A stretch of DNA of 64,000 nucleotides from Virgibacillus_F flavescens (GCF_050574275.1 NZ_CP192260.1:248001-312000), one strand, 5' to 3'. Counted from the first letter of the stretch, positions 26,511-35,996 are shown. Notes: generated by a model not told the origin, from the letters alone. A program made the numbers and translations.

Positions 26511-26772
26511 GCCACTATTAATATTCAATTCTACTTTCCATTACTTCAATTGCGGCTCATTATTCATTTGAAATAAACTCTATTGATTACCAATTGACAC
26601 CTCTGTTTTTAGCCAGTGCATAAAGTCTTCTTATTCTATTTTTTCACTTCAATTACACTAAATTTACATTTTGTTAAAAGAATTCTGCCACATCCCACAT
26701 GCTATAGTGGGACTATACAGATAAGGGAAACCCCCTTAATGTAAAGTAATTCAGGTAAAGGAGAGATTAGGA

Positions 26773-27090
26773 ATGGAACTAAAAAATATTTTTAAAACTG
26801 CAGGTGTCGGAGTATTATCGATAGGCGTATTGGCTGGTTGCGCTGGCGGCGAAGAAAGCAGTGCAGAAGATGAATACTTGACAGACAATGATGTTGAACA
26901 ATTCTATACTGAAGAAGAGTTGAACACATGGGCTGAAGATAATGGTCTTCTTGAAGAAGGTAATGCTGGCGCTGATGCCGAAGAACCAGACTTAGATGAA
27001 GAACCTTCTGAGGAACAAGGTAATGCTGGTGCTGACGCCGAAGAACCAGACTTAGATGAAGAACCAGCAGAAGAAAATAGCACTTCTTAA
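26773..27090 (+). CDS. Small acidic repeat lipoprotein
   Basis: A 105-residue protein with lipobox VLAGC, then a strongly acidic mature part. The C-terminal half is two copies of a 20-residue unit beginning GNAGADAEEPDLDEEP. The coding DNA of the two 60-bp units (26959-27018 and 27019-27078) is nearly identical. Family not recognised. The acidic composition suits an outer-surface protein of a salt-adapted cell. Good SD (AAAGGAGAG) and a perfect terminator follow. Confidence 0.72.
   Translation: MELKNIFKTAGVGVLSIGVLAGCAGGEESSAEDEYLTDNDVEQFYTEEELNTWAEDNGLLEEGNAGADAEEPDLDEEPSEEQGNAGADAEEPDLDEEPAEENSTS
26959..27078 (+). repeat. Two 60-bp in-frame tandem repeats
   Basis: Two nearly identical 60-bp units code for GNAGADAEEPDLDEEP plus four variable residues. 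They indicate a recent duplication within the lipoprotein gene. Confidence 0.85.
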
Positions 27091-27239
27091 TTATAGAATT
27101 GAGAGGATTATCAAGTAAGTGAAGCAGGCTTACTAACTTATTTAAAACTTAATTTTAAAATGACGCTTTGATGACAAGTTACGTCTTGAAATTTCTCACT
27201 TGTAACCAAAACGTTAGTTTGAAAAATATAGTCTCTTTT

Positions 27240-27272
27240 ATAAGGGTATTCTCATATGAGAATACCCTTTTT
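27240..27272. terminator. Terminator (perfect palindrome)
   Basis: AAGGGTATTCTCAT followed directly by its exact complement (27242-27269), then T-run. It ends the acidic lipoprotein transcript. Confidence 0.88.
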
Positions 27273-27371
27273 GATTAAACAAGTTTAACTAATTTTGAAA
27301 AGAGCTTCAATAAACGTTTAACTATCAAATATAAATTACGGTAGATTCATCCCAAGGGAGAAGATTATATC

Positions 27372-28880
27372 ATGAAGAAAAACAGACAAGTCATTTTCAT
27401 TCTATTATTGATCATTACATTTTATATAATACTTTTCAGCGGATATTCCTCTACTATCAAATCTCTAGCGTTCGCTGTTTATTTTTTGATCGTGTTGTCC
27501 GTATGCTATAAGTTAATGCTGGAAAACCGGTCTCCCTATAAGACACTTTTGTGGATGTATGCTATTTTTTTCCTTCCGGTGGTTGGATATGTCTTTTTCA
27601 TTTATTCGGGCCAACTGCAGGTTAGAGGGCATTTGTTTCAGAATGAAGGCGAAGATTATACGAAGTACTTTAACGATTCGAATTCGAATGAAAAGACTGT
27701 GTTTAGTCAATGGGAAAAGATGAGTCAAAATGAGCGGTTTATCTCTAATATAATCGACAAGGACATAAAATTTCCGGTCAATTTTCACTCGGAAACCTCC
27801 GTGTTAAAAAATGGTCAGGAAACCTTCACGGCTATCAAGGGAAGTTTAATTTACGCTCAGGAGTACATTCATATGGAGTATTATACATTTCGAGATGACC
27901 AAATCGGACAGGATATAATCAACATTTTAATTGACAAATCTAAACAAGGCCTCGAGGTGAAGGTTATTTACGATGCTTTCGGAAGTATAAAAATGTCTAA
28001 GAAGACGATTCGTAAAATGAAAGAAGCCGGAGTGGATATGGCTTGTTTTCTTCCTATTAAACATGGTTTCTTTAACCAAAAAATCAACTTTCGCAATCAT
28101 CGAAAAATCATTGTGGTCGATGGTGTAACCGGATTTGCAGGCGGATTGAACATCGGCGATGAATACCTAGGGAGAAATCCAAACATAGGATTTTGGCGTG
28201 ATACACATCTAATGATTAAAGGGGAAGCAATACGAAGTCTTCATGAGATATTTTTTAAAGATTGGTCGTATTTAAAAAAACAGTCATTAAACTCTGACAG
28301 GTATCCGATTACACAAAGAACTTCGGCTGACGATGGCGGTGTGCAGGTTGTGGCCAGCGGGCCTGATACAAACCAGGGTATTATGAATGAACTTTATTTT
28401 AATATGATTTCTTCGGCACAACGTTCCCTGTGGATTGCAACCCCCTACTTTGTTCCCAACAAAGACATTCGCACAGCCCTTTTAATGGCTGCAAAAAAAG
28501 GGGTCGATGTTAAATTAATTGTACCAGAGGTCAGTGATGGGTTTCTCACGCAATATGCCACACGTTCTTATTTTAATGAGCTTCTCAATAATGGGATTCA
28601 TGTTTTTTTGTATCAAAAAGGGTTTATGCATCAGAAAATCATGATTGTTGATGGTCAATACGCCTCAATTGGTACCGCAAATGTTGACTTTAGAAGCTTA
28701 AATCTTAATTTCGAAGTGAATGTCTTTCTATACCATACTTCAAGTGTTACGGACCTCGTCGACAATTACAAAGAGGATTTAGAAGAGAGTTATAAAGTCA
28801 ATATGGATAATTACGAACAAAGAGGGATAATCGTTCAAACCAAGGAGTCCTTCGCTCGACTATTTTCACCAGTCCTATAA
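27372..28880 (+). CDS. cls: Cardiolipin synthase
   Basis: A 502-residue membrane enzyme that condenses two phosphatidylglycerols into cardiolipin and glycerol. Two N-terminal membrane helices (about 7-27 and 32-50, then a third near 60-80) precede a phospholipase-D fold with two HKD motifs, HRKIIVVDG and HQKIMIVDG, each followed by a GG/GT.N motif. The length is that of bacterial ClsA. ATG start with AAGGGAG. The helicase-like gene follows 28 bases later on the same strand and is probably co-transcribed. Confidence 0.93.
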   Translation: MKKNRQVIFILLLIITFYIILFSGYSSTIKSLAFAVYFLIVLSVCYKLMLENRSPYKTLLWMYAIFFLPVVGYVFFIYSGQLQVRGHLFQNEGEDYTKYFNDSNSNEKTVFSQWEKMSQNERFISNIIDKDIKFPVNFHSETSVLKNGQETFTAIKGSLIYAQEYIHMEYYTFRDDQIGQDIINILIDKSKQGLEVKVIYDAFGSIKMSKKTIRKMKEAGVDMACFLPIKHGFFNQKINFRNHRKIIVVDGVTGFAGGLNIGDEYLGRNPNIGFWRDTHLMIKGEAIRSLHEIFFKDWSYLKKQSLNSDRYPITQRTSADDGGVQVVASGPDTNQGIMNELYFNMISSAQRSLWIATPYFVPNKDIRTALLMAAKKGVDVKLIVPEVSDGFLTQYATRSYFNELLNNGIHVFLYQKGFMHQKIMIVDGQYASIGTANVDFRSLNLNFEVNVFLYHTSSVTDLVDNYKEDLEESYKVNMDNYEQRGIIVQTKESFARLFSPVL

Positions 28881-28908
28881 TTATAATATTTATTAAGGAG
28901 GAATATAA

Positions 28909-31302
28909 ATGGATTTTATTAATTATTTCAGAAACAGCCTGATTGATGGTGAACGCTATGCTACTCGATACAATGAAATTGCTGATCAGGCTATCTATCT
29001 TTCCCCGGATTCTATTACCGAAGGACGAGTTTCAGTAGACACGAAAGAATTTTTTTCTGCTGAGCAGACGGCAAAAGAAGTACTCATTAATCCACTTCTC
29101 CTTCAGAAAGAGTCCAATGAGGTTATTGCACCATTATGGATTCCTGCAAACCTTTTACCGACTGGTGAACTAGTACCTCATCCAAGAGACATTCCATGGA
29201 TGTCTCATTATTACCTATCTCCCTCACCATCAGGAGAAACATCTGTTGGGTACATGGAAGATTACGAGAAGTTTTTTTCTAATCGCAGTTTCCATTTCCA
29301 AAATTGGCAGGAATATATTACGTTCGCTGCTGACCTTTTCTCTTACGTAACCGGTCATACCTTTCATAATTTTTCTCATCAATATTATGAAAAAATGGTA
29401 CAGGGAGCTCTCTCCATTAAACGGGACAATACTGGGAACAAAATGCACCTTATCAGCATATTAGACGATTTAAAGAATAAAACTCAGGAAGAACTTCCTT
29501 CTCTTTTCCGACGGTTTATTTCCTTTAATGAGGAAGAAAAAGAAGAGATAAATTTTCAAAGCTCTTATTATTCATCTCACAATCGTCATCTGGGTCATTT
29601 ACCAGGGACAGATTCGCTTTCAACTTCACAGCGTCAGGCGCTGACCCATTTTTTTGAAAAAGAAAATGGCAGTATTTTAGCACTCAATGGACCCCCAGGA
29701 ACTGGTAAATCGATGCTCTTAACGAGTATTATGGCTTCCTTTTTCGTTGAAAGTGCCATAGATCAGCAGGACGCCCCTCCTCTTCTCGTCGCAACTGCAC
29801 ATGATCATTTTACTGCGATTGATTTGGCGGAAGATTATTTAGTATCCGGTAATCGTTTTCATGAAAAAAGATGGATTCCAGGAATGGATAGCTATTCTCT
29901 ATATGCAAGCACGGATTACCTTGCGAATATGACTGTTCCTCATTACTCGGAGAATAACGCTTCTTTCAAAAAAAATGTGGAATCTCAAAACTATGCCGAA
30001 CATGCAGAAAATGTGTATCTTGAAAACGCAGCACAGTACTTTAATCGAAAGTCCGGAAGTATAAAAGAAGCAGTTAATTCGCTTCATGATGAGCTCACCA
30101 CGGTCGTTTTAGAAATTCGCTCAGCCTGCCGAATTTTAAATAACGATGTTGACAAAGAAATTCAACAGTGGCTTCAATTACAAAACGTGGGAACAGGTGT
30201 GAAAGAAGATATGGCTGATATCCTTGACACTCATTATCGAACGAAAGCTTTTTCTCTTGCGGCTCGTTATTGGGAAGGACGTTGGCTCATGGAGCATGTT
30301 CCTCAAAAGAACGTACCTTTTATGGATCTAATGCAATCAATAAGAAAAATCACCCCGCTTCTTGTGGTTCCAATTCATCAGCTGCCTGTCTTTTTTAAGG
30401 CAAGTCCTTCTCAAGCCCCAGCTTATGAATGCATTGACTGGCTGCTGATTGAGGAAGCAGGTCAGCTATTACCAGAAGTTGCCGCAGCAGCTGTGGCATT
30501 TACGAAGAATATATTAGCTATAGGAGATGTACAACAAGTTAAGCCACAGTGGAATATTACCAAAACATTTGATTTTGCGAATATAGTGAATAGCGGATGG
30601 GAAGAAGAAAATGGACTCCTTGAACCCCAATTGATTCACAGCGGTTTTGCTGCAAGCAGCGGATCAATGCTCCGCGTTAGTCAGCGTATGAGCGCGGTTC
30701 GTATGCATCCTGACATGAGTGGATTGTTCCTAACAGAGCATAGGAGAAGTGTACCTGAAGTAATCCGCTATTGTAATGAATTGGTTTATCATAATTGGCT
30801 TCAGTCTGTTCGTCCGTCCATAAAAAAATATCCTTTGCCCCATCTTGGTATATTGGATGTAAAAGGCGAAGTCACTCAGCATAAGGGTGGTTTATCAAAC
30901 AAAAAAGAGGCAAATCGAATAATTGATTGGATGAAAGAAAATAAAAAACAGCTACAGTCCTATTACGAAACGGAAGATCTATCATCAGTTATAGCTATTG
31001 TGACACCCTTTCCTGAACAAAAGGAATTACTTGAACAGCTATTAGATGAACACCTATTTAATGGTTTCACTGTAGGGACCATTCATATGATGCAAGGAGC
31101 ATCAAGACCAGTCATCCTTTTTTCGAGTGTGTACCAAAAAGGGACATCTGAACATTTAAATTTTGATGAAGATGAATCCTTTTTAAATGTCGCGGTGTCC
31201 AGGGCAGAAGACTCTTTCTTAGTTTTCGGTGACATTAATATATTTCAAAAAGAACGCAACTCTCCTTCTTCCTTGCTTATGAACTATCTAGAAGAACTTT
31301 AA
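28909..31302 (+). CDS. SF1 helicase-like ATPase (Upf1/DNA2-type AAA domains)
   Basis: A 797-residue protein of unrecognised family. Walker A GPPGTGKSM is at 261-269, Walker B LLIEEAGQL at about 516, an LTEHRRSVPEVIRYCNELVY motif IV-like stretch is typical of the Upf1/DNA2 group, and motif VI is FLNVAVSRAED. About 230 residues of unique sequence precede the ATPase core. It could act on RNA or DNA. It follows cardiolipin synthase by 28 bases with its own AAGGAGGA site, an unusual pairing. Confidence 0.8.
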   Translation: MDFINYFRNSLIDGERYATRYNEIADQAIYLSPDSITEGRVSVDTKEFFSAEQTAKEVLINPLLLQKESNEVIAPLWIPANLLPTGELVPHPRDIPWMSHYYLSPSPSGETSVGYMEDYEKFFSNRSFHFQNWQEYITFAADLFSYVTGHTFHNFSHQYYEKMVQGALSIKRDNTGNKMHLISILDDLKNKTQEELPSLFRRFISFNEEEKEEINFQSSYYSSHNRHLGHLPGTDSLSTSQRQALTHFFEKENGSILALNGPPGTGKSMLLTSIMASFFVESAIDQQDAPPLLVATAHDHFTAIDLAEDYLVSGNRFHEKRWIPGMDSYSLYASTDYLANMTVPHYSENNASFKKNVESQNYAEHAENVYLENAAQYFNRKSGSIKEAVNSLHDELTTVVLEIRSACRILNNDVDKEIQQWLQLQNVGTGVKEDMADILDTHYRTKAFSLAARYWEGRWLMEHVPQKNVPFMDLMQSIRKITPLLVVPIHQLPVFFKASPSQAPAYECIDWLLIEEAGQLLPEVAAAAVAFTKNILAIGDVQQVKPQWNITKTFDFANIVNSGWEEENGLLEPQLIHSGFAASSGSMLRVSQRMSAVRMHPDMSGLFLTEHRRSVPEVIRYCNELVYHNWLQSVRPSIKKYPLPHLGILDVKGEVTQHKGGLSNKKEANRIIDWMKENKKQLQSYYETEDLSSVIAIVTPFPEQKELLEQLLDEHLFNGFTVGTIHMMQGASRPVILFSSVYQKGTSEHLNFDEDESFLNVAVSRAEDSFLVFGDINIFQKERNSPSSLLMNYLEEL

Positions 31303-31414
31303 ACGGTTTAATAAAAAAGCGTTTCTCACTTATCCTTTTAGGCATTGTAGTGGTTTTTTCATAAGTTATTTCTTAGCAACAATTATTTCAAATCCACCAT
31401 TTTGCCACTTACAA

Positions 31415-31458
31415 TAAATAGGAGCCATGTCATTTAACAGACACGGCTCCTAAAATAT
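31415..31458. terminator. Terminator hairpin
   Basis: TAGGAGCCATGTC pairs with GACACGGCTCCTA around an 8-base loop (one mismatch). On the minus strand it follows the small ORF at 31477-31608; on the plus strand it lies 115 bases past the helicase gene. Confidence 0.75.
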
Positions 31459-31476
31459 TTACTCTAAAAATTAAAA

Positions 31477-31608
31477 TTAATAAGGGCTCTCGGCTCGAAC
31501 AATGTGGGAAATATCTTTATGTTTTGCAGCTTCGACAGTACCGGACGATTCAGTGATTTCTTCAGATACAGAAGGATTAATCACATCAGATAAAATCGGT
31601 ATTGTCAT
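31477..31608 (-). CDS. Possible 43-residue peptide gene
   Basis: An ATG at 31608 opens a 43-codon frame coding MTIPILSDVINPSVSEEITE and on to HIVRAESPY, ending 19 bases before a good terminator on the same strand. There is no close SD (an AGGA lies 20 bases upstream), so translation is uncertain. The peptide is hydrophilic with no signal. It is the only gene candidate in the 31303-31777 gap. Family not recognised. Confidence 0.35.
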   Translation of the reverse strand: MTIPILSDVINPSVSEEITESSGTVEAAKHKDISHIVRAESPY

Positions 31609-31777
31609 TAATATTCGCTACTCACATTTCCTTAGGTGGACCTTTTTCCTCTGAAGTCCTCAACTTAACTAATTCCTCTAATAACTAGTAAATTACAACA
31701 TTGAAATAACTAAAATAGTGAGTACATATACTATTAAAATAGAAGATAAAAACTTAATTTGAAAGGATGGTTTAATT

Positions 31778-32098
31778 ATGAATGTAAAATTAGTTGGGAC
31801 ATTATTACTTATCACTGTATTCTTGTCTGCCTGCACAAATGCAGAACCAACTACATCATCAGAACTTCCTAAGTCCTGGATCGTTTATCAGGGCAACAAA
31901 TACACCTATAATACTAATTACACAACAGAGGAAGTGAAAAAATTTGAACTCACCCCTACTGGTGAAGTTACCGGAGAAGACGATGGAACCAAACGAAATC
32001 TCGAAATCTATAAAGATATCAGCAGCAAATCCATACTTATCAAGGATGAGGCAAATAGCACGCGACCATGGTTGAGGTATAGCTTAAAACTGGATTAA
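31778..32098 (+). CDS. Small lipoprotein of unknown function
   Basis: A 106-residue protein with lipobox FLSAC at the N-terminus and a mature domain of about 85 residues (SWIVYQGNKYTYNTNYTT ... RPWLRYSLKLD). Family not recognised. ATG start with GAAAGGATGG upstream. It lies 145 bases ahead of the secreted protease gene with no clear terminator between, but the gap suggests separate promoters. Confidence 0.7.
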   Translation: MNVKLVGTLLLITVFLSACTNAEPTTSSELPKSWIVYQGNKYTYNTNYTTEEVKKFELTPTGEVTGEDDGTKRNLEIYKDISSKSILIKDEANSTRPWLRYSLKLD

Positions 32099-32242
32099 AA
32101 TTCTGTGATTATAGAACTACAGCAACTAGAAAGCATATGCTTAATTTCCTGTTTTTGGAAATAATGAAGGTTTTTTGACTGGATCTGTCGTAATTAGTTT
32201 ACTAAGCGCGCTTTACAAAAAAATAGGAGGAGGAACTGTAAC

Positions 32243-33049
32243 ATGAAAGCAAAACGATTAACAGCACTTACACTTGCTTTGTCAGTCACTCTATTACCAG
32301 CTTTTACGTCAGCATCACCAGTCGAAATAAATGAGGTAAAAACAACACTGAACGGTAAGCAGATAGAAATGCTGCCAACAGCAAAGAAAAAGCAAAAGAA
32401 TAAAGAAGAAGCTATTGTCGAACGAGCAACTACTGTTGAAATTCTTGATACTAAAGGAAAAAAAGTAGGATCAACGAAATTTGACGCTACCTCGGCAAAT
32501 AAATCAAAATCTGAAAGTAAAGCACAAGTTGCTGCTACACGAACAGTAACTGTTCTGGCAGTAGCAGACGAGGAGTATCGTGCTGCACATAGTAATTGGC
32601 AAACACTTGTACAAAATGCTGTTGAACAAGCCGATGATGCCTTTAACCGGGACCATGCAATTGATTATCAAGTAACTGGACTTGGTAATTGGAGTTCTCA
32701 GGGAGGTAATGCTTCGCAAATTCTATACGATTTGGAAGCTGACTGGAGCGGATACAGCAACTATGATTTTGTCGTAGGTTTTACAAGGGACACCAACTTT
32801 AATTCAGGTGGAATCGCATATGTTTACCCATCAGCTCCTAGCGGAAGTGCATTCAGTGTAAACTTGGACCAGGGGGCGTACAATACATGGCACGCTGCCC
32901 AACATGAATTCTCTCATAACTTTGGTCTCCCGCATGACGCCCAAGGCAGCGGTATTAAGTGTATTATGAATTATGACTATTCCTATCAAGTTGACTATTG
33001 GGATGCAGATCACGATGCCAAAATAGAAAATAATGAACACTGGTATTAA
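32243..33049 (+). CDS. Secreted zinc metalloprotease (metzincin)
   Basis: A 268-residue precursor. A Sec signal peptide (about 1-25, cleavage near SASP) and a propeptide of about 70 Lys-rich residues precede a catalytic domain. The zinc motif HEFSHNFGLPHD (221-232) has the metzincin HExxHxxGxxHD form, and a Met-turn CIMNYDYS follows at about 240. This is close to the reprolysin-like and Bacillus M84 group. It would act outside the cell. SD AGGAGGAGG is strong. A terminator follows the stop. Confidence 0.85.
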   Translation: MKAKRLTALTLALSVTLLPAFTSASPVEINEVKTTLNGKQIEMLPTAKKKQKNKEEAIVERATTVEILDTKGKKVGSTKFDATSANKSKSESKAQVAATRTVTVLAVADEEYRAAHSNWQTLVQNAVEQADDAFNRDHAIDYQVTGLGNWSSQGGNASQILYDLEADWSGYSNYDFVVGFTRDTNFNSGGIAYVYPSAPSGSAFSVNLDQGAYNTWHAAQHEFSHNFGLPHDAQGSGIKCIMNYDYSYQVDYWDADHDAKIENNEHWY

Positions 33050-33067
33050 GTATAGCTCTTCACAATG

Positions 33068-33095
33068 AAGACCGTTGAAATGACGGTCTTTTTTC
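33068..33095 (+). terminator. Terminator of the metalloprotease gene
   Basis: AAGACCGT/ACGGTCTT stem with 7-base loop and a T6 run, 18 bases past the stop codon. Confidence 0.88.
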
Positions 33096-33139
33096 TTTTG
33101 CCTGAAAATCATTTATCAAGCTTTAGGGATACAACGAAC

Positions 33140-33173
33140 AAAGCCCGCAACGTATTTGTAACGTCCAGGCTTT
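33140..33173 (-). terminator. Weak terminator after the HEPN remnant
   Basis: AAAGCC ... GGCTTT with an inner ACGT/ACGT pairing. The T-run on the minus strand is poor. Confidence 0.35.
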
Positions 33174-33185
33174 ATCTTCTAATGG

Positions 33186-33407
33186 CTATTCCATTGATTT
33201 ACCCTTCATTCGCTCTACCCATTTATGGAGAAGATTATTAAAACGGGCCAGATTATTATGAATTTTAATGGCCACTTCTTCATTATAAGTATGAACGATC
33301 AAATTACGATCATTTACCATTTCCAAAGCCAGAACGGCCTCTTCATCTTCCAACAAGTGGACCTCCCTGCAACTGCGAATGACACTCTTCGGCGAGCCAG
33401 CATCCAC
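33186..33407 (-). pseudogene. Truncated HEPN-domain protein (MNT/HEPN partner)
   Basis: Codes for the C-terminal half of an HI0074-like HEPN protein: AGSPKSVIRSCREVHLLEDE and then MVNDRNLIVHTYNEEVA with the RNxxxH catalytic motif of HEPN RNases. About 60 N-terminal residues of the family, with the first helices, are missing. The same frame can be read upstream to about 33440 (YDIEGVDAGSPK) but has no start or SD there. The neighbouring MNT gene loses its C-terminal half at the same point, so a deletion with frame shift has probably fused the two. Confidence 0.65.
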
Positions 33408-33412
33408 CCCTT

Positions 33413-33598
33413 CTATGTCATAGGAGAAGTCGGGGAGAGAGATTCGATAGCGATATCGATATCTGAACTATGTTTTTCTTCATGTCGCGCCCAAGAACCA
33501 AATAAGTAAACACACGCTTTTTCCTTGCCAAGTTGTTCATTCAAAATCAATCTTAGTTGTTCTAAAATTTGCTTCCGTAAACCTGCAGGACATCCCAT
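33413..33598 (-). pseudogene. Truncated MNT nucleotidyltransferase (antitoxin-type)
   Basis: ATG at 33598 follows a strong GAGGAGGGCG site. The product, about 61 residues, has the minimal nucleotidyltransferase motif GSWARHEEKHSSDIDIAI, with the Gly-Ser and Asp-x-Asp residues intact, but ends right after it, where the family continues for about 40 residues to a third catalytic Asp. MNT proteins usually neutralise the adjacent HEPN toxin by AMPylation. It is probably inactive here because of the deletion joining it to the HEPN remnant. Confidence 0.65.
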
Positions 33599-33963
33599 AA
33601 TATCGCCCTCCTCTTTATTTCCCATTATAGCATATGTATATCTTCTCTTTGATGGATTTTTCCTCTCCACTAAGTGTATGGCCGACGATACATTAATTAA
33701 TTATCAGTTTTTGCTATCTACAGAAAATCTTTATATTGAAGATTTAATGGTCGATTCTTTTAATTTTTTATCAACTTAAAGTATCTTTACCTTGCTGACA
33801 CTCTTATTTTCGCCTGTTTTCTATCATGCCATTGGGAAGTATCGGCAGGGAGGTCATGAGAACTCATTAGTGAAGCAAAAATTTCACAACAAGGTGAAGA
33901 GGCCACACGGAGAACGATTAACCACCCCCATAGTGATAGTAGGAAGCAAGATTCAGGCTCGTA

Positions 33964-34815
33964 CTATTGCTCTATTCCTGCTACCCCGAAGCCCCCGGCT
34001 CCAGAATGAGTCGAAATCATACCGCCCGCTTGGATCCATCTTATATTTTGAAATCCGTTTTCTTTGGCAACCTCATCCATCTGTTGTTTGATTCTTTCAT
34101 CGAGCCCTATTGAATAGATAAAATAAAGCTGCTCTCTATCAATGTTGAATTCATTTAAGTAACCACTCAAGAGTTTTTCAGCAGCTCCACTCATTTTCCC
34201 GCGGTACTTCTTTGTAGACATAAGCTTTCCATCCTTCAACTCTATGCATGGCTTTATTTTCAACAAAGCTCCAATCAGAGAAGCCATATTGCTTACCCTT
34301 CCTCCCGCTTTAAGAAACTCCAGGCTGCCTGGTATGAAAGCCAGCCTTGATTTAGGAACGATTGCCTCTATTTTTTCAACTAAGTTTTCCGGTTCAATGC
34401 CAGGTTCTTTTTCTAAAACTTTAGCGGCGTATAATATTATCGCAGCTAATCCTCCAGTAACGTTCAGAGCATCAATGAGGAAAATGTCTTCAAATTCTTC
34501 CGCAGCAATGACAGCATTTTGAAAAGAAGATGACGCTTTTGATGTATAACCAATATGTATAATGATGCAATCAGGGAAATTCTCTCTTATACTTGCAAAA
34601 AACGCTTGATACTCATGAGCATTTGTGGAGGTAGTGGAGGGTATTTTCTTCGTACGTCCGTAATAGTCATAAATATCCTGGACCGGCAAAGAGCCGTCTA
34701 AATAATCCTTCCCATCCATAATGATGTGCATAGGAACTACTTGAACATCGTACTTTTTTGCTAAATCACCCGGTAAGTCGGCACCGCTTTCGGTCGATAA
34801 GATTATCTTTCGCAT
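33964..34815 (-). CDS. DegV family fatty-acid-binding protein
   Basis: A 283-residue cytosolic protein of the DegV/FakB group, which binds a fatty acid and presents it to the kinase FakA. It begins IILSTESGADLP, has the STTSTN loop (about 60) that binds the carboxylate, HIGYTSKASSSFQNA, and GGRVSNMASLIGALLKIKPC in the second domain. The ATG start follows a GGGGGAA site. It is monocistronic. No clear terminator follows, and the 33671-33963 stretch shows no gene. Confidence 0.92.
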   Translation of the reverse strand: MRKIILSTESGADLPGDLAKKYDVQVVPMHIIMDGKDYLDGSLPVQDIYDYYGRTKKIPSTTSTNAHEYQAFFASIRENFPDCIIIHIGYTSKASSSFQNAVIAAEEFEDIFLIDALNVTGGLAAIILYAAKVLEKEPGIEPENLVEKIEAIVPKSRLAFIPGSLEFLKAGGRVSNMASLIGALLKIKPCIELKDGKLMSTKKYRGKMSGAAEKLLSGYLNEFNIDREQLYFIYSIGLDERIKQQMDEVAKENGFQNIRWIQAGGMISTHSGAGGFGVAGIEQ

Positions 34816-34993
34816 TCTATTTCCCCCTTGGTTATATTTAGATCCGCGTTCACTCTTCCAGCATTATGCTTAATTATACATAAGAAAACCGTATTAGCAT
34901 TATGATAACATTTATTTGCCGTACTTTTAGTTCACACTTCGGGAATTTGATTATGCCGCAGGTGTTAAGATTTAAGAACAACTTGAGCACAAA

Positions 34994-35017
34994 TAAAAAA
35001 CACCCCTATTGGGATGC
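34994..35017 (-). terminator. Terminator of the 118-residue hypothetical gene
   Basis: On the minus strand CATCCC AATA GGGGTG is followed by six T, 17 bases past the stop. Confidence 0.75.
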
Positions 35018-35033
35018 TGAACAATTATTAGTT

Positions 35034-35390
35034 TTAATCCACTCTTTTTTCAGTTACTTCTTTAAAGGTAACCTCGATGTCATTATCTAATAATTCTTGT
35101 ACCGTAAATATCATTCTGCCATTCGAATTCATCTCTTCAATTCTTTCTAAAAGCATCTCTCTTATCACGTCACCTAATAATTTATGCTGATATTCCTCAA
35201 TAAGCTCTTCTGTGAATATACTAGTGAAAGCAACTTCGTAATAAAAATGAGCAAGGTTGACACTTAATAACTTATCGCCTTCGTGTTTACTTCTATTAGC
35301 TGTATAATAATTCCCTAAATCATCTTTAACCACATCGGTATGAATTCGCAAGTAGTTAATGTCATCGTTTGGCTGATTTCTTTCATGCAT
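35034..35390 (-). CDS. Hypothetical cytoplasmic protein
   Basis: A 118-residue soluble protein with no signal or membrane segment; acidic helices in the C-terminal half (EELIEEYQHKLLGDVIREML). Family not recognised. Strong start: ATG with AAGGAGATG spaced seven bases away. A good terminator follows. The gap from 35391 to 35762 shows no other gene. Confidence 0.65.
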   Translation of the reverse strand: MHERNQPNDDINYLRIHTDVVKDDLGNYYTANRSKHEGDKLLSVNLAHFYYEVAFTSIFTEELIEEYQHKLLGDVIREMLLERIEEMNSNGRMIFTVQELLDNDIEVTFKEVTEKRVD

Positions 35391-35762
35391 AAAAACACAT
35401 CTCCTTCTTTATCTCTGCATCATGAATTTCGTTAAATAGAGTTTCATTCTATTATAAATTGTAATATGTCATGAAAGTCCATCTTACATGGTAGATTTTC
35501 ATAATACAAAGAAGTTGGACCGCCATTAACGATCTTCTCATAACACTATTCTCAACAATACTGTTGCGTAAAGTAATTATGTGAAATCTTCCTTTAACTC
35601 AATATTTATAATCAAAGAGGAGCCATACCTTGTTGAAGATATGCCACCAATATATTAAGATTTGAATTCAAGGTAATTTATATTTATGAGACCGCCCTTT
35701 AAAAAGGCGGTAATCTAACTATTATTCTTCTTTTTCTTCAACAAATTTTAAAAAAATGTAGT

Positions 35763-35918
35763 CTAATTTTTCTCCAGAATAACAAGTGAAGAAATCATTG
35801 GTACCAATCCAACTGGGCTCTGAGATACTACTTTCCATCCCTCTTGAAGAAGTTGATTTAACTCACTTACATTATTCTTTTTATCGGATTGATAATTAAC
35901 TGTGATCGCTTTTTGCAT
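35763..35918 (-). CDS. Small DUF4177-like protein
   Basis: A 51-residue frame starting ATG at 35918 behind an ideal AGGAGGTGTATT site: MQKAITVNYQSDKKNNVSEL, then LLQEGWKVVSQSPVG and an ILEKN end. The layout of a short strand, a helix and GW.VVS.SP strand followed by a hydrophobic strand matches the DUF4177 family of small cytosolic proteins. Function unknown. Confidence 0.7.
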   Translation of the reverse strand: MQKAITVNYQSDKKNNVSELNQLLQEGWKVVSQSPVGLVPMISSLVILEKN

Positions 35919-35996
35919 AATACACCTCCTCGAACCAAATATGCTAACTGTTATACTCGATTAACCATCCATTCTTATTTAACAAGAAGTAATAGC

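Noticed and set aside
35500..35560. Possible transposase or gene remnant reading on the minus strand
   Set aside because: Only a few codons are open and no family motif is visible.
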